From Eopsaltria australis (Eukaryota; Chordata; Aves; Passeriformes; Petroicidae), in the NCBI GenBank assembly GCA_034509425.1, contig JAVTVJ010000508.1, positions 186,001 to 250,000 on the forward strand: DNA of 64,000 nt. The letters run 5' to 3'. Each line of letters begins with the position of its first letter. Positions within the stretch are counted from its first letter, which is position 1. Shown piece after piece: positions 49,077 through 62,335 of the stretch. Position numbers and translations under genes: made by a program. A model generated the notes under the pieces. The model made no database searches. It had not been told where the DNA came from and saw only the letters and a program-made list of their open reading frames with translations.

Positions 49077-51320
49077 AAATGTGCCAGTGTCAATCCCCAG
49101 TGGATGATTAAAGATATATTTTATTAAAGAATATCCTTCTTGGTCAATAGGACTAAGAAAAAAATTCTTAAAAGATGGAACATATCTAGGAAATTGCTTC
49201 TGACCCTCTTTGGAATATAAAATTCAGGCCCTCAGTATTTTCTTTTGTGGTAAATGAGTTTTATCTTTCACTGACATAGACTCCATTGGGTGTATATGAA
49301 ACTACTTTGCCAATAACAGATCACAGGTTGTTGCCAATATTTGAATAGAAAAGATCTCGTGTGCCATGTACTCTTCAGTAATACTGAGTGAAAAGAATAC
49401 TGAGTAATACATTTAGATATGATATATTAGTTGCTAACTCTCTATTAGTTAATGAACCTACACAGAGTAGATGATTAATTGTGACCTTGGCAAGTTTATC
49501 AGATGCATTTGCAAGACCTACAATGAAGACTTCAGCAAAAGCACAAGGATTACAACACAGGTTAGACACCTGACACTTTCAAGATATGTGTCTATAGCTG
49601 CATGGCATCTTGAATTAGCCTGTCCTCCTGGCATCTGCAGCTAATTTAAGTGTTCTTGGATTGTTTCAGAAATATCACCACTGATGCAGTGGTTGAGAAG
49701 CAGACTCTTTCAGATTCTTTCTTTGGGACATTTATTGGGATCAAGTCCCCACACAGAAGACAAACTATAAGAAGACATACAGATTTCAAACACTTTCTTT
49801 TTATCTCAGATAAAGCAAATCGTCCCAGATGCATTTACCTCACTCTGGTGGCATCTGATCTTAGGTGACTTGCAAAAAAATTAGAGAGGAGCTGTTTTTT
49901 AGCTAGCAGGCTCCTGACAGCAGGGTAGTGATCATACTTCTACTTAAGTGTCTGCCATGCTGAGGGAACTATTTTATATAGTTCATATATATCCTTGCAA
50001 TTGTCACCGAGATAATAGAAAAATGCAATGTAAAGCTATCTAAATCTTCTTTCAAGACCCAAATCTGATTCAGGCAGACATTGATGCCTTCATTCATCAA
50101 AACTGGTGATAAAGCTGCCATATCACCATCCATAAGTATCCATCAGCTGGCTTCTTCCATAAGTTGTCTGGAAAACTTTAGGATAGAATGCTAGTCCTGC
50201 AACTCAGGAGATGTAAAACTCTTGAGAATATTGTTGCCAGTAGCAGCATAGACGAAAATTGCCATCATTTTGTATCTGAAACAGATCTTTATTAAGACTC
50301 TTTCAAAGGCTCCACTTTTTCTTAAAAATAAAGAAATTGCAGATAATAAAACAACATCTTCCCTTGAAATCTAATAAATTCTCTTCTATCAAATCTAAAA
50401 TAAAAACTTTCACACCTTTAAAAGCCTTTCATGGACACAAAGATAATGTTGTGAGATAAAAAGTGTATCTGGCTTTCTACCATACATAACTTTGGCTATT
50501 CCATCTAAAGTGCTGATTGAAATGTACTCAGCTCTTTTGACCCCTATTCCATTTTCTCAGTAAAGCCTCTTAAACTCTACTTTGCTCAGGAAAAGGCACT
50601 ATAAGCCTAAATTCAGTGAAGGTCTGGAGGACTGGACCCTTGCTGGATAGGCAGAGCATAAAACAAGCAGAACATAGCAGTAAGATTCATACTGAAAGCA
50701 AGTTTGTAACTAAAAGCATTAATTTCATGTTCAGCGGTGACTGACATACAAAAAAGAAGTTGTGTTTTCTTTTTCAATTCAGTGCATTAAGGCTAAACTT
50801 GAAGGAACATTCTCAGTGTGTGCAAGGTAATTAACACTATAATGTCAAATACACAAATTATGAGCTTATCTTTGCATTAGTGTATTGATAAATGGATCCA
50901 GTTTTAGAAGATCTAAACACCAGCTCTCAGACCAAGAAAAAAATTCAGTTTTCTTGAAATCAAAACAATGTTAATGTGCCTTGCTTTGAAGCTTTCAGTT
51001 TTAAAGAAAAATTGCAGGAACTGATCCTAAAGTTACACTGCAGTAAATCCTGGAAGAAACACATGACTGATTCTTAAATACTCAAAAGAAGCACAGCTAC
51101 TTGGTATTTGACAATATTCCCACTGACTATTTTAAGAGAACCAACTATGCCATAAATAAGATTTGTTTTCTAGAAAGAATATAATCCTCCCTGTGGAGGA
51201 CCATTGCTGTCTAATAGTCAAATTTTCAATTTGCCATTTGATAAGATGCAGTTGTACATTTTCACTTTAACAATTTACAAGCCTTTAGAGGTTAAGCCAA
51301 AGGCAGGATCAAATATTCTG

Positions 51321-51344
51321 TTAAATAACAAGTTAAATAACAAG
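51321..51344 (+). repeat. Tandem duplication, 12-bp unit x2
   Basis: TTAAATAACAAG is present twice in perfect tandem (51321-51332 and 51333-51344). Confidence 0.9.
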
Positions 51345-53195
51345 TAATGCTATGCTCATCAATTTAGTGTGACATACAGCAGAGTCTTCTTTTTGTCTGG
51401 ATCTTCAATATCTTTCATTGCAGTAACACAGATTCAAAGGATCTTCATAAATTCAGGTGTAAGGGGCTGAAAGAAAGGAAATCCTGCTCTGCACTACTCA
51501 GTTGTGCCTGTCTTAAAAGAGCTAACGAGTTGCAATGTTGAATACACACAGCAATCTCTTTATTGGTATAGACAGCAAATAATATGCAACAATATTCTGA
51601 AATGTTTTGTGAAATACAGCCTGTTCAGACACATCAGATCGGGTTCAGTCCAGGAATGATCTTAGTCTTCAAGATACCATTCACTACAGTACAGCTCTTG
51701 ATCCTCTTGAAACCAATAAATGCTTGTGGTTTTATATTAGTAAAGTTGTACTGTAGTAAATTATGTCTTTAAAAATGGTTGGCTTTTACCTTAAAGGTTG
51801 TGCTCACCTATTTGCTTGATATCTTTTACATCAATAGTTCCATGCAGTCAGCACAGGATAGCTGAAATCCCAATAAACAAGGGTGGTGACCTTTCGTTAC
51901 GTGTAAACATAAGGCAAACTTTATCAAATATTCAACAAATTCTCCTTCAGTAGCACCTGCGTTCTAAGCCCAAGAGGAAATTTGAGAGCAAGCAGATGGA
52001 TGAGGTGCTCATATCAAAATACAGTCCCAAGAAAGAGATCAGTGCAGAAATGCCAACTGAGATTTTATTTACTGTTCAGTCAGTGAGGAGCACAGAGAAT
52101 AGGAAACAGAAAATTCATACGTGATGGGAATTATAAATGAAAGCATCCACTAAAACTCAATTCTACTTCCGTGTACATTTATAACAAAGTGGGGTATAAG
52201 CAACCTCAGCTTTCTGAAGATACTCTTCCCACCAAGGATATCTTGTACTTTGGTTTCATGATCACAGCTCCTCTTTGAAAATGTCTCCATTCTAACTACA
52301 CAATATAGAATTGACATAGCTATATCTACAACAAATAGCATTTTCATTCTCTTTTGGCCTCCTACAATTCTAAACCTTTCTAAACTGAGAGAATAAGAAA
52401 TTACTTCTAAGGTTCCTTTCAAAGTTCCTGAATTTCACTGGGAAAATTCTGAACTAAATTGGGTATCACTGCTCTTTGGATAGAATATTTTTATTTTTTT
52501 TTACCAAGACCAGAAATGAGAAAAATGTACTTTGTGATAAGAAAAAAACAAAAACCCCACTTGCATCCTAATTAATGTCTTCTAAGAACAAGACCAGATA
52601 AAAAAGGTTTTATGAGAAACCTCATTCAAGAAAATACAAGTTTGCAAAAAATTTCAAAACACTAAAATAGCAGCTTCAATGTGGTTTAGTTTTCTTATAG
52701 CAATTAAAGTAAAATTTCATTTTCTTCTAAAGCATTATGGTTAAACTCATTTTTAGAATTTTAAGGTCAAGAGACTAAATTTGTTTCTGACCTAACTTCA
52801 GTGATTATGATCAAAACTGTCAACAGGAGCAAGTTTTACATGGGCAATTTTTGGGCTTGCATTTCTCTATATACTCCTTAGAAAGTATTTTGATGAACTA
52901 GGATGCTTCTCCTATCTAAACATACATGAGAGATTGAAGCCTTGTGGGAAAGAGGTCATTACTATTTATATAGTACATATAAATAAATACTTTCTTAAAG
53001 CAGGTTCAAGAAGATCATGCAATGTTCTGTCTATTTTGATCACTTAATGTGGTGAAGAGCCTGTCTGAAATGGCAATTCTTAATTAACAGATTACAACTA
53101 AAGATATTTTCTACTTTAAGAATCCTCACTAAAGACAGTGAAAACACCTGAAACAATTTCAGTACTTTTCCTGTAAATTAATCCTTGTGAGGAAG

Positions 53196-53213
53196 AAAAA
53201 AAAAAAAAAAAAA
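53196..53213 (+). repeat. Poly-A run (A18)
   Basis: Eighteen A residues followed by GAAAGGAAAAG. No retroposon body was recognised. Confidence 0.95.
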
Positions 53214-56200
53214 GAAAGGAAAAGAATAATTAATTTTTTAAGGGTTTTCTTACAACTCAGACTTTTGAGATGCACTCAAGGCAGATGAGAAGATTAAAGT
53301 GAGTACAGCACTTAGATTCTTGAGCTGCTTCACTTAAATATGGTTAAAAGTTTATAATTTCTGCACTTTTTCATTATTTCTAAAGCCCTAAACCACTAAA
53401 AAATCAGAAAAATATAAATATACAGATACATTGAATTTCCTGAAGATCAAACATAAAGGTGGTGTCATTGCAGCTGCAGTACAGATGTTTTTTCCTACAC
53501 TATTTCACTGAATACTAAACAGATATTCAAAATGTTTGAAAGCATAATAAACATCTGAGTCTAAAAGCCCACTGCATTTATCAAATAGACACATTCAAAA
53601 TAACTGGATGCCTACCAGATTTTAAAAGACAAAAAAGCAACAAAGCTATACTCAGGAAAACACTGAAAACAATTATTTTGAAATTACACATAATTACATA
53701 TTTACATTCTTACTATGATTAATTAAAAAGGCAAGATTCTGATGGAAAACTCTGCAGGGTGGGGAATGCAAAGAGCACACACTTCTGCATACTAGGAAAA
53801 GGATTTCCTAGATTGTGCAGAACAAAATGAAACTCAATCAGTTCAAGACATTTAACTTAGTGTGATACTGTGACACAAAGGCAACACATGGAGGTTCGGG
53901 AGGGTGCAATGAGATGCCACATCTTCCCACTTCTCATAACCTTTTAAAGCTTTTAAAGTACAATGACATCAAGTTATAAGCATTCACTTATAACAAAAAC
54001 CTGATCCAAAGTCCACTCAGCTCACTGTGGCTGTCAGAAAGAATGGACTATGGAACCACAATTCACTCAAAACTTCTCATTCAAACCATACATATTCGAT
54101 GTGACAGAGAATCAGCAAACAAAGGTAGATCCATGCTTCTGGCATGTGAGCATCTCTAAAATTACACAGGCATGGCCATCAGTGATCCTGCAATGCTTTT
54201 CAACATTTCAAATTTAACTCTTTCTTGACCTTCACTTTTTCAGTGTTCAGAAGAAATCAAATCATATAGTGTTACACCAAATGTAAATTATTTCTCTTTA
54301 AGTAAAAATTGCACTCTCTCTTAATAAATTAATGGATTATTAGTTAAATAATTTGATTTCCTTAAGACTGCCTCAGTATAATTTCCTCAAATAGTACTTG
54401 TAATTGCTATACTTTTGTATAGTCTTCTGAAATATTCTTCCTTCTTTGCCAGTGAAAGGATACATCTTGTGCACATGAATTATCTCAAAGTATTTAGTCT
54501 TTTAGCCATTGAAATAGGGAAGCTTTAATTTCTTTTGAGATTCTATCCCTCACAAGGAGTTACAAGTCCAGAACAAGTTGAATGGGGATAATTTCTTTCA
54601 GGGGAATTAATGGTCATTCACTTCTTGAACAGTGTTAGCACTTTGCTGGTGCTTTGATAGACGACAGGTTGGGTTTTTCTGCTCCTTTTTCTTAAAGGCT
54701 TTGCAGAAATAATAGCTTTTCACTTAGGGTATAGGAAAACCTGAAGATTATTATCACATACTTGTTCCATATTATGTAAACAAATGCTAGAAAATTCACT
54801 GTGCATTTCCTATCTCCTTAAAACGACAGCTTTGAGCCCATAGAGCAGGGTGGGAGATAGATTGGGAGATTTTTCCATATAAATTTACAGAAAAAGAAAA
54901 ATGTAAAATTTTTCAGATAAACTTGTAAGTCTTTTCCCATTCTGAAAAAATGTTTATTTTGAGACATATTCATAAGATACAAATAAACTAAGGACAAGAG
55001 CCAACTTAAGTAGAATTGAAAAAGCTTTGAATAAAACAGAGCTTGCAGCCATCCTGTCTTGGAGCAGATCAAGAATCAAATGTTGACAAAGGAAAATTCT
55101 TTAAGGCATCTTACCCACAGCATAAAGGCAGATGTAACCTATCTCAACCCTGCACTAAACAGAATTTATCTCCCTCCTCTGTTCTATCATGGTTATACCT
55201 TCCAGTTGCCCTGAATGAGACTAAACCAGATTCAGAACCTCTACACATCTGCACAAGAAGATTACCTGGCACCAGAGGAACTTCTGAAGTACTACAGACT
55301 ATGAAGGAATCATTCTGTAAAGCAAAGTTAAAAGGACCTCACCAACACTTGCTTCCCTGTATAGGCAGAAAATGGCCTTCAAACATACTCAGGGTCAGGG
55401 GTGATGTTGAAGTGTTCTTTCTGTCTGAAATATCTTCCCGAAAGCAGGGCTTTGTAAGATCTCAGGTGTGCTCATGATATATATTCCATCTGATAATAAG
55501 GCATGTAGCCTTTTTGCTTCTATTGCCACATTGTATAAATACCTATGAAGTGTGGTCTAGGAAAAAATAAACATAATAAAAAAAGAAAGAACTTTGTAGG
55601 TTTTTTCTTCCAATCCTTAAATTATTTTAAATTATCAAGACCTTTATATTCTATCTCATATTTCTCTTTTACACTTCTGTTCAAACAATATTTTTCTTTT
55701 CTTGAACATTCTTTATATCCTGTTAACAACTAGGAACAGGGAAAAATGAGCTTCACAGCATAACATAATACTAAACTAAAATTATTCATTTCAGATATGT
55801 GAATTTTGGTCTTTTTAAAATACACAGGAAAATGCTAGAAATTCTTCCTGGACTTCCTTCAAGTGCAATAAGGGTCTACAAACAACAATTGTCAATTTGT
55901 AAATATTTGCATGGCTGTTATGGCTAATAGAGAGCATCACAGAAAAACCTGGAACTTGGATCTACAGGGTTAAATTGCAAAGTATAATTTTTTGTGAGTA
56001 ATGTGGTAGAGGGTAATTTATTAATAAATTAAAGTAAGAGCTAGAAAATTGTAAGAAACAGCTGTTTGTCTTTTCAACTGTCCTGGAATGCATAGAAATT
56101 TTAAAGCAGAATTCTCACTGTTTACTGCAATACTTGACCTTGTTTGTTTTGTCTACTTGTGTATAACTGCAAAGCATGCAGTTTCTTATTTGCTGCTGTA

Positions 56201-59200
56201 TTTTCAATAAGCATTGCATTACAATTCACATGGCTACTTGCACAGAAAAGCTGATTTGTTACCCCAATTGTTCAGATCACGAAATTTATTCTCCAGTAGC
56301 AGCACAAATCCTGTTTTTGTGCATGCTTTGGGTTTTTTCTGTAGAAGACATGGAGAAAGAATCTTAATCTCACCTTAATAGAGCACCAAGGTACAGACAA
56401 CGTGTACTCCTTGACCCGTGTACTGGAAAGGAGTCCATGGCTCCAGCATCAACTGTGACTGCATGAAGTTTCCAGGACTTTATACCATCTGTTTTCAAGC
56501 AATGTGAAAAGGCTACAACAATGACATTATCACCTTGTATAGAACTCAAACTCTGAAGTTTTTCAGTCTTTGTTTCTCATAAAAAGCACTAGTGAAGTCC
56601 TAGCTGTTTTGAAATAGCTTGTCTTGAACTCTACATCCACACACTTTTACAGCCTGTCACGTTTGCATGTTATTTCCCTTATATAATTATGAAACAAGAG
56701 GTTTATGGGATAAACATGAAGTCCAGAATTTATGATGATATAGGAATATCAGCAATTAGAATATTCTGCTCCCTTTCAACTTTGATCACAACTAATTAAA
56801 ATTCAAAATAAGGAATAAATTCTTGTGAATTCCTTCTACAAGATAGTTTTCTGGTTAAATATAGGGCTGGATTTCCTAAAACTTAAGTAGTAGTCAGACA
56901 AAATTCATATGATGTCACAGCTAATCAGTTTCAAAGTACAATGAAGGTAAGGAAGTTTTCTTTTTCCAAAACAATACTGTGAACATACCACGTTGCCTGA
57001 AAGGTAATGGTAAAGAATATAATGCCCTGTGAGTATTTACAACAAATTATTAAAAGTACAATCAATTCTTTCTCTTTCCAATGGAGGTTACTTTATAAAA
57101 TATCCACATAAGAAGCCCTGTATTCTCTGGAATTTCAGCAAGATAAATTGAAGGTTGTTTCTACAACTGGAAAAGGTAATTTAAAGAACTCCAGCTAAAA
57201 CGTTAGTGAAAACTTCTGTATTATTATACTCTTACCACCTTGAATAAAATTGGCACTTATCTAAAGGTTTTTTTTAGTATGTCTACAGGAACAGTATTTT
57301 TAACTTTTTTTTTAATTATTGGGGTTTTCTTTAATTGTTTGGTTTCCTTACAGTTATTTTGGCTGACAACAAAAGATCATTGCATTTTACCTAGACTGCT
57401 ACGTATTTGTCACAGCCCCCCCCACCAAACACAAGAAGAGGTAGTAAAAGCTTTGTTCTTCATTTAGCAGTAGACACACAAAGATAAAACCATACATTTG
57501 GGGTGAGTTTCACGAATGCAGACCTTTTTCAACACGTTTGTTGTTTCTAAAGATCGAGCTTTCTGTTTTAAGAGGACAGGGACTCAGTGCGTTCCCTTCC
57601 ATAGCATATCTTACAGATCTTTCCTTTGCTTCGTGTATTACCTTTACTTGTTAGAAAAAGAGTATGAATGACTCAGTGAGGGAGTATAATAATTAGGATA
57701 TGGTATAAAAGGGCAAGCAGAATCTGGAGGCACTCCACTTGTGTTTGCAGTCACTGCAACTACTGACTGTTTCTCTTTGGCCAACAGATTAATTTATCTG
57801 TACAATTAACCTAATCTCATCCTCCATTACTTCTTTCCCTCCTCTATTCACCTGTTTTGACTTCTTGCCTGTGCCTTGGTTTCACATGCCCAGTTGTACT
57901 CAGCACCCTTCTGTCTTAGTTGTCTTCCTCCAACATCTTTTGTTCACAGTTCTTCCTTCTATCTTTTAATTTCTATTTTTAAAATGTATGCATATAATAA
58001 AAACAAAGGACCTCAAAATAGGATGCAAACTATATTTTTATAGGCAGAGTTAAAAAATTAGAATTGTTATAAAAGAAGATTTAGTTGAGACATGTAATTT
58101 CAAGGCAGTATTATTGCATATTTCATTCTCCTATCCACCCTGCATGAACTCACACTGTCACAAATAAAATCAGACTGTCTGCTGTCGCTTTTTCACCTGA
58201 GAAGAGTCAACTTAGTGCTTTATAAATGCAAAAAATTAAAAATATAGGAATTCTGCCTTGAAGATCATACAGTGAGAAATAGAAAAGAACAAAAAAAAGC
58301 AAGATGAATGGAGAGAGCAGGCAAAACAAGAGTTAAACGCACAGGGAAAATATGAGACATATTTTTTTGGCAGCTGAATAGTACTGATAGTACTTGGAAA
58401 CGAGAACAAATGGGGGAGTAAATAAGACCAAGCTGGAAGTCTGCATTAGAAACAGAGAGAAGGAAATGGATTTTGCAGGAAGATATTGATGGCGTTCTAC
58501 GTGTTTTATGAATATGGACTATGAAGTTTAAAGAGGATTTTCTACAATAACATAACTCCCAACTGGACCAATTTTCTAAATTAATTCACATTCCTGTCAG
58601 TTTGACTGTGTTGGTCTCGATGAAAGCTTTTTTTCATCAAAGCCTCCCCCACTTTACTGCCCCCTCAACACAAACCATGACCACTAAAACAAGGCTATGA
58701 ATATTTCAAAGAACTAAATGGCATGGATGGATTAATATTTTAATTCAAGTTATGCTTGCCTTTTATCAAGTTGTAACTTTGAACATAATAAATTCTGTTT
58801 AAAGAACCAAAGGCTTTCATATTCTATATTTTGCCTCCTTTTTCATTATTTATTTTAAGTGTTTTTCTAAACACTAGAATGTTTATGGACCTAGACAATG
58901 GCATGTCAAAAGCAAAGAATGAAAGTAAGGTTGTACCCAGGTTACTCCTCTGATAAATTTTCAATCTAAACCAAAAAATAATTCTTTTTTCCTTTACCTA
59001 TTTTAAACATTTGTGCCAAAACTTTCTTTACTTCAAATGACAGATTCAAAGCATTGTACAGTATTTACTCCCCCAAAAATGAAGAAATATTTTTTGAGGC
59101 TGGCTCTAGGTGATAGCTGAATTACAGCAGTCTGGCCAGTGTATGCTACTAGGAGTGTTCACAAGACTAGAATTAACAGGACTGAGTGATTCATTTGCCT

Positions 59201-59671
59201 CCTTTTGTGAAATGATGGTATTTATTTTCAGGAATTTATTGATAATAAAGTGCAGGCGTGTCACCATATAAATCAAGTTGATTAGACTATCTGCCAACAA
59301 AGACTTTGCATTTCAAATCAATTTGGACACACAGCTAAAATTTCCTAAGCTTGAGAAAGACAAAACTGAACTACAGAAGCATGAATTTTGCAATTCTATC
59401 AGAAAAAGTTAATATTTTCTGATAATACCCTTCAGAGAATTTCTTAATACTTTTTTTTAACTTAGTTGCTCTTTCAGTTTTTATTGTGTTTACTTTGTCA
59501 CATCATATTTCAGTTCACTCAACTGATTCATTGGTTACCTGGCCAGCATTAGACAACGTAGTGCCAGCATGTCAGGTGATCCTTTCTCTGTTCTTGGCAT
59601 ATGGAGACGCCTGGACTGCTGTGTTCCTCCACAGTACTAGACACATGGACATTCATGAGCCCAAGGGAACA

Positions 59672-59752
59672 CTATGAAGATAATTAGGAGATTGAAGAAT
59701 CTCTCCTATGAGGAAAGGGTGAGAGAGCTGGGACTGTTCAGCCTGGAGAAAG
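59672..59752 (+). mobile_element. CR1 LINE fragment (+)
   Basis: AATCTCTCCTATGAGGAAAG and the following GTGAGAGAGCTGGGACTGTTC and CAGCCTGGAGAAAG match the CR1 block upstream of its 3' UTR, the same block as 16805-16870 in the longer copy. The match stops abruptly at about 59752, so only about 80 bp survives. Confidence 0.8.
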
Positions 59753-60065
59753 TTTTGTTCTGTTTTAAAATTCACATTATGCTTGCCATATGAAATACTT
59801 ACTGGCTCATGCGAATGAGAGCTGTGGTGAGAATGAGGCCTTGCAGGATATACCTAGACAGTACAGCATAGCAAAATAGTTCCGCTAGCAATAAACTCTG
59901 TTTCAAATCTTTGCCTATCTTTGAAGCTGAAACAATAATGGGCTTATAATGAAACAGCAACATTCTTGCAGTATTCAGGGTTACTATTGAGGAAGGATTC
60001 TCTGAAGTTGCTATGCTAAATATTGCATCTCCTGACGGTAATAATCCAAAAATTTTTCCTTTGAA

Positions 60066-60195
60066 GATCACAGAATAAAAGAATGCTCAAGCAGGACCAC
60101 CTAGACCCAGCTGCAAAATACCATGGTCAAATGGTTTTTTAATATCACCATGAATGGAAACTCCACAACCTCCCTGGTCAACCTCGTTTTCCCTC
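60066..60195 (-). mobile_element. CR1 LINE fragment (-), 3' region
   Basis: GCAGGACCACCTAGACCCAG (60091-60110), the ATGGAAACTCCACAACCTCC block (60154-60173) and GGTCAACCTC match the reverse complement of an avian CR1 3' region. The terminal octamers are not clearly preserved; ATCACAGAAT at 60067 may be their relic. It lies 313 bp from, and points towards, the + strand CR1 piece at 59672. Confidence 0.75.
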
Positions 60196-60331
60196 TGGAA
60201 ACACACCAATAAAGCTAGCACATTCCAAGATCTGGTTTTTCTCTCCCACGTTAAATACTTTCTTTCCTGTTTTTAAGATGCAATATTTTATAAAACCTGG
60301 ATATTTTTCCACATTTCAACAGAAATTCTTA

Positions 60332-60368
60332 CTTCAGGTAGAGGTGAATATGAGACCTCTACCTGAAG
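60332..60368. repeat. Perfect 14-bp inverted repeat (hairpin)
   Basis: CTTCAGGTAGAGGT (60332-60345) and ACCTCTACCTGAAG (60355-60368) are perfect complements around a 9-base loop. A stem of this length with 7 of 14 G/C pairs is unlikely at a given site by chance. No long T-run follows, and a Pol III or miRNA role is not supported because the stem is far shorter than a miRNA precursor. Confidence 0.9.
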
Positions 60369-62304
60369 CAGCACAGACCTCAACAGGGCTGCAGAGATTT
60401 TTCAGCAATAAAATTTCTGGTTGTACTTTTGAGACCAAGTATTATATTATCACTACATTGTATTTCATCTCTTCCTCAGCCATTTTTAACTGTGAAGTCT
60501 GTGTTAGAGATTCTACTTTTGTGATTTCTTAAAATATATCTCCAAGCTAATTTGATACATAAATCCTCCTGTATTAAAGAATATATAGCACTGACTTCTT
60601 GTTTTCTACAGTGAATACAAGACATTGCTGCAGCAAAAAAGTATTTTTAGGATAAAGAAAAAAAAGAAAAAAGAGATAACCTATTTTATCTTACAATGTC
60701 AGATTTCCAAACAGTCATATATACTTGTACACACTTAGAAACAAAACTTATAATTGATTTATGAATCCTTTGTCTTTTTGTGCTTCTTAGCATAGCAACA
60801 GTAACTCATAGATATTCCGGGTTCACTAATTTTGGCTGTTCTGCTCCACAGAATATAAAATCTTCCATTTAAGGCAGCACTAAGGTTTGGCAGTCTGAGA
60901 AACTAAATACTAAGACTTGCTACATCCTACAAATGAGCACAGTAAGGTGGGTCACACTTTTTATGGTTTCTTCTGTCTTTTTTTTGTCTTGCTCAGGCCT
61001 CACAAGCCATCAGCCTTGCAGAAGATGCCTTGCACATGAAGGCAAGCACAGCAACATGTCCCAGTTATGCCAAACTGTGTGACAAGAGAGGGTTTGGGGC
61101 ACTGAAGCCTGCCAGGGACTGGCTGCCACAAGGCATAATCCCCAGTCTTAGTGCATTGTTGCTGCTGTCTTTCTTCTCTGGTGTTGTCCTCTGGTGAAAA
61201 CTACAGGTAGATCCCATGCCTGGAGAAAGTGTGTGCATCTAACAGCTGGCTGTAGAAATCAGGAAAACTATAGGATTCTCTTTGTGTTTTGCTGTAATTT
61301 TAAGTAGAAGCAGTATTTTCCTCCATTAGACCTTATTCAAGCTTATTGTAAATTCCAGTGTCATCTTTCTGAACACAAACTTGCAAACTAATATCTGCTA
61401 TTTGTGTGGGACACCTTGGCACTGGACTGTTCACAGACTACAGTGTGTATGAAAAAGTACAGACTACCACTTCTATTAGAGTTCTTCATCCTGAACTATT
61501 GTACAAAGGTCAGACTAAAAAAAAAACGTAGTTATGTTCTCATAGCTCCCCATTCTGCTACAGATCTTTCTGCAGTAAGCAGGTGTTTACTTTGCTACTA
61601 TACACTGAAAGGTCATTTAAATTAGTACTGTACATTGAGGTAGCTGTTCAGCCATTTCAGCTTATGCTGAATTGGGCATGGTCAGCCATGATTAGACTCC
61701 TGCTCACCTTGGCTTCTCCCCACATCAAGAGCCCAACACAAAGGACTCTCCTACCTCCTTCAATGTGGAATCACTAAGTCAGTATTGCTTAGATGCCAAA
61801 AGAAGGAGAGTAGAAGGCTTGGCTTAAACATCATTAGGTCACAACTGTTATCCATATATTTCAACAATCTTAATTAATAAAAATAATATTGTTTGCTGCT
61901 TGTTTACAAATATTTCTCATCATACCTAAACCAAACACAGGGTGCATTAGCTTTTCCCACAGTCATTTGAAAACAGAGGAGCAATAACAGCACATGAAAG
62001 TGCTCTGACAGTGGAAATAAATATGACAAGAACAAGGTTTGACTCCAGGTTATCAGGTTCATCTCAAATAAATAGTGAAACTTTCTTTAAAATTAAATAC
62101 AAAATGTACAGAACATTTCAGCTTCTCTTACACTTTGATAATTTAGAATAAACAAAAGATTACTCTCATACAAATTTCAGACGGAGTACATGCAAATATC
62201 AGTTAAAATAGGAAAATCCTGTATTTTCATCTGCCTTACAAGTATTTCCTTCATAATAAACAGGAATCTTTCTTGCATAGTCTGAACTTAAACTATAGAC
62301 AAGT

Positions 62305-62335
62305 CTTTAATGTACATAAGACATGTACATTAAAG
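62305..62335. repeat. Perfect 13-bp inverted repeat (hairpin)
   Basis: CTTTAATGTACAT (62305-62317) and ATGTACATTAAAG (62323-62335) are perfect complements separated by AAGAC. The stem is AT-rich. No transposon terminal repeats or duplications flank it. Confidence 0.9.

Larger units (their letters stand above)
45979..59671. other. 13.7 kb AT-rich sequence with no recognised gene
   Basis: No exon or transposon was identified. Two local tandem duplications (49031-49076 and 51321-51344) and an A18 run (53196) are listed separately. The longest open frame, 55043-55477 (+), lacks an ATG near its start and has no recognised domain. A C8 run lies at 57416-57423. Other open frames are under 100 codons. 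Confidence 0.55.

Noticed and set aside
49470..49500. MIR-like words (TGTGACCTTGGCAAGTTTA)
   Set aside because: It resembles the MIR/core-SINE tail only over about 19 bp, which is too short to call.
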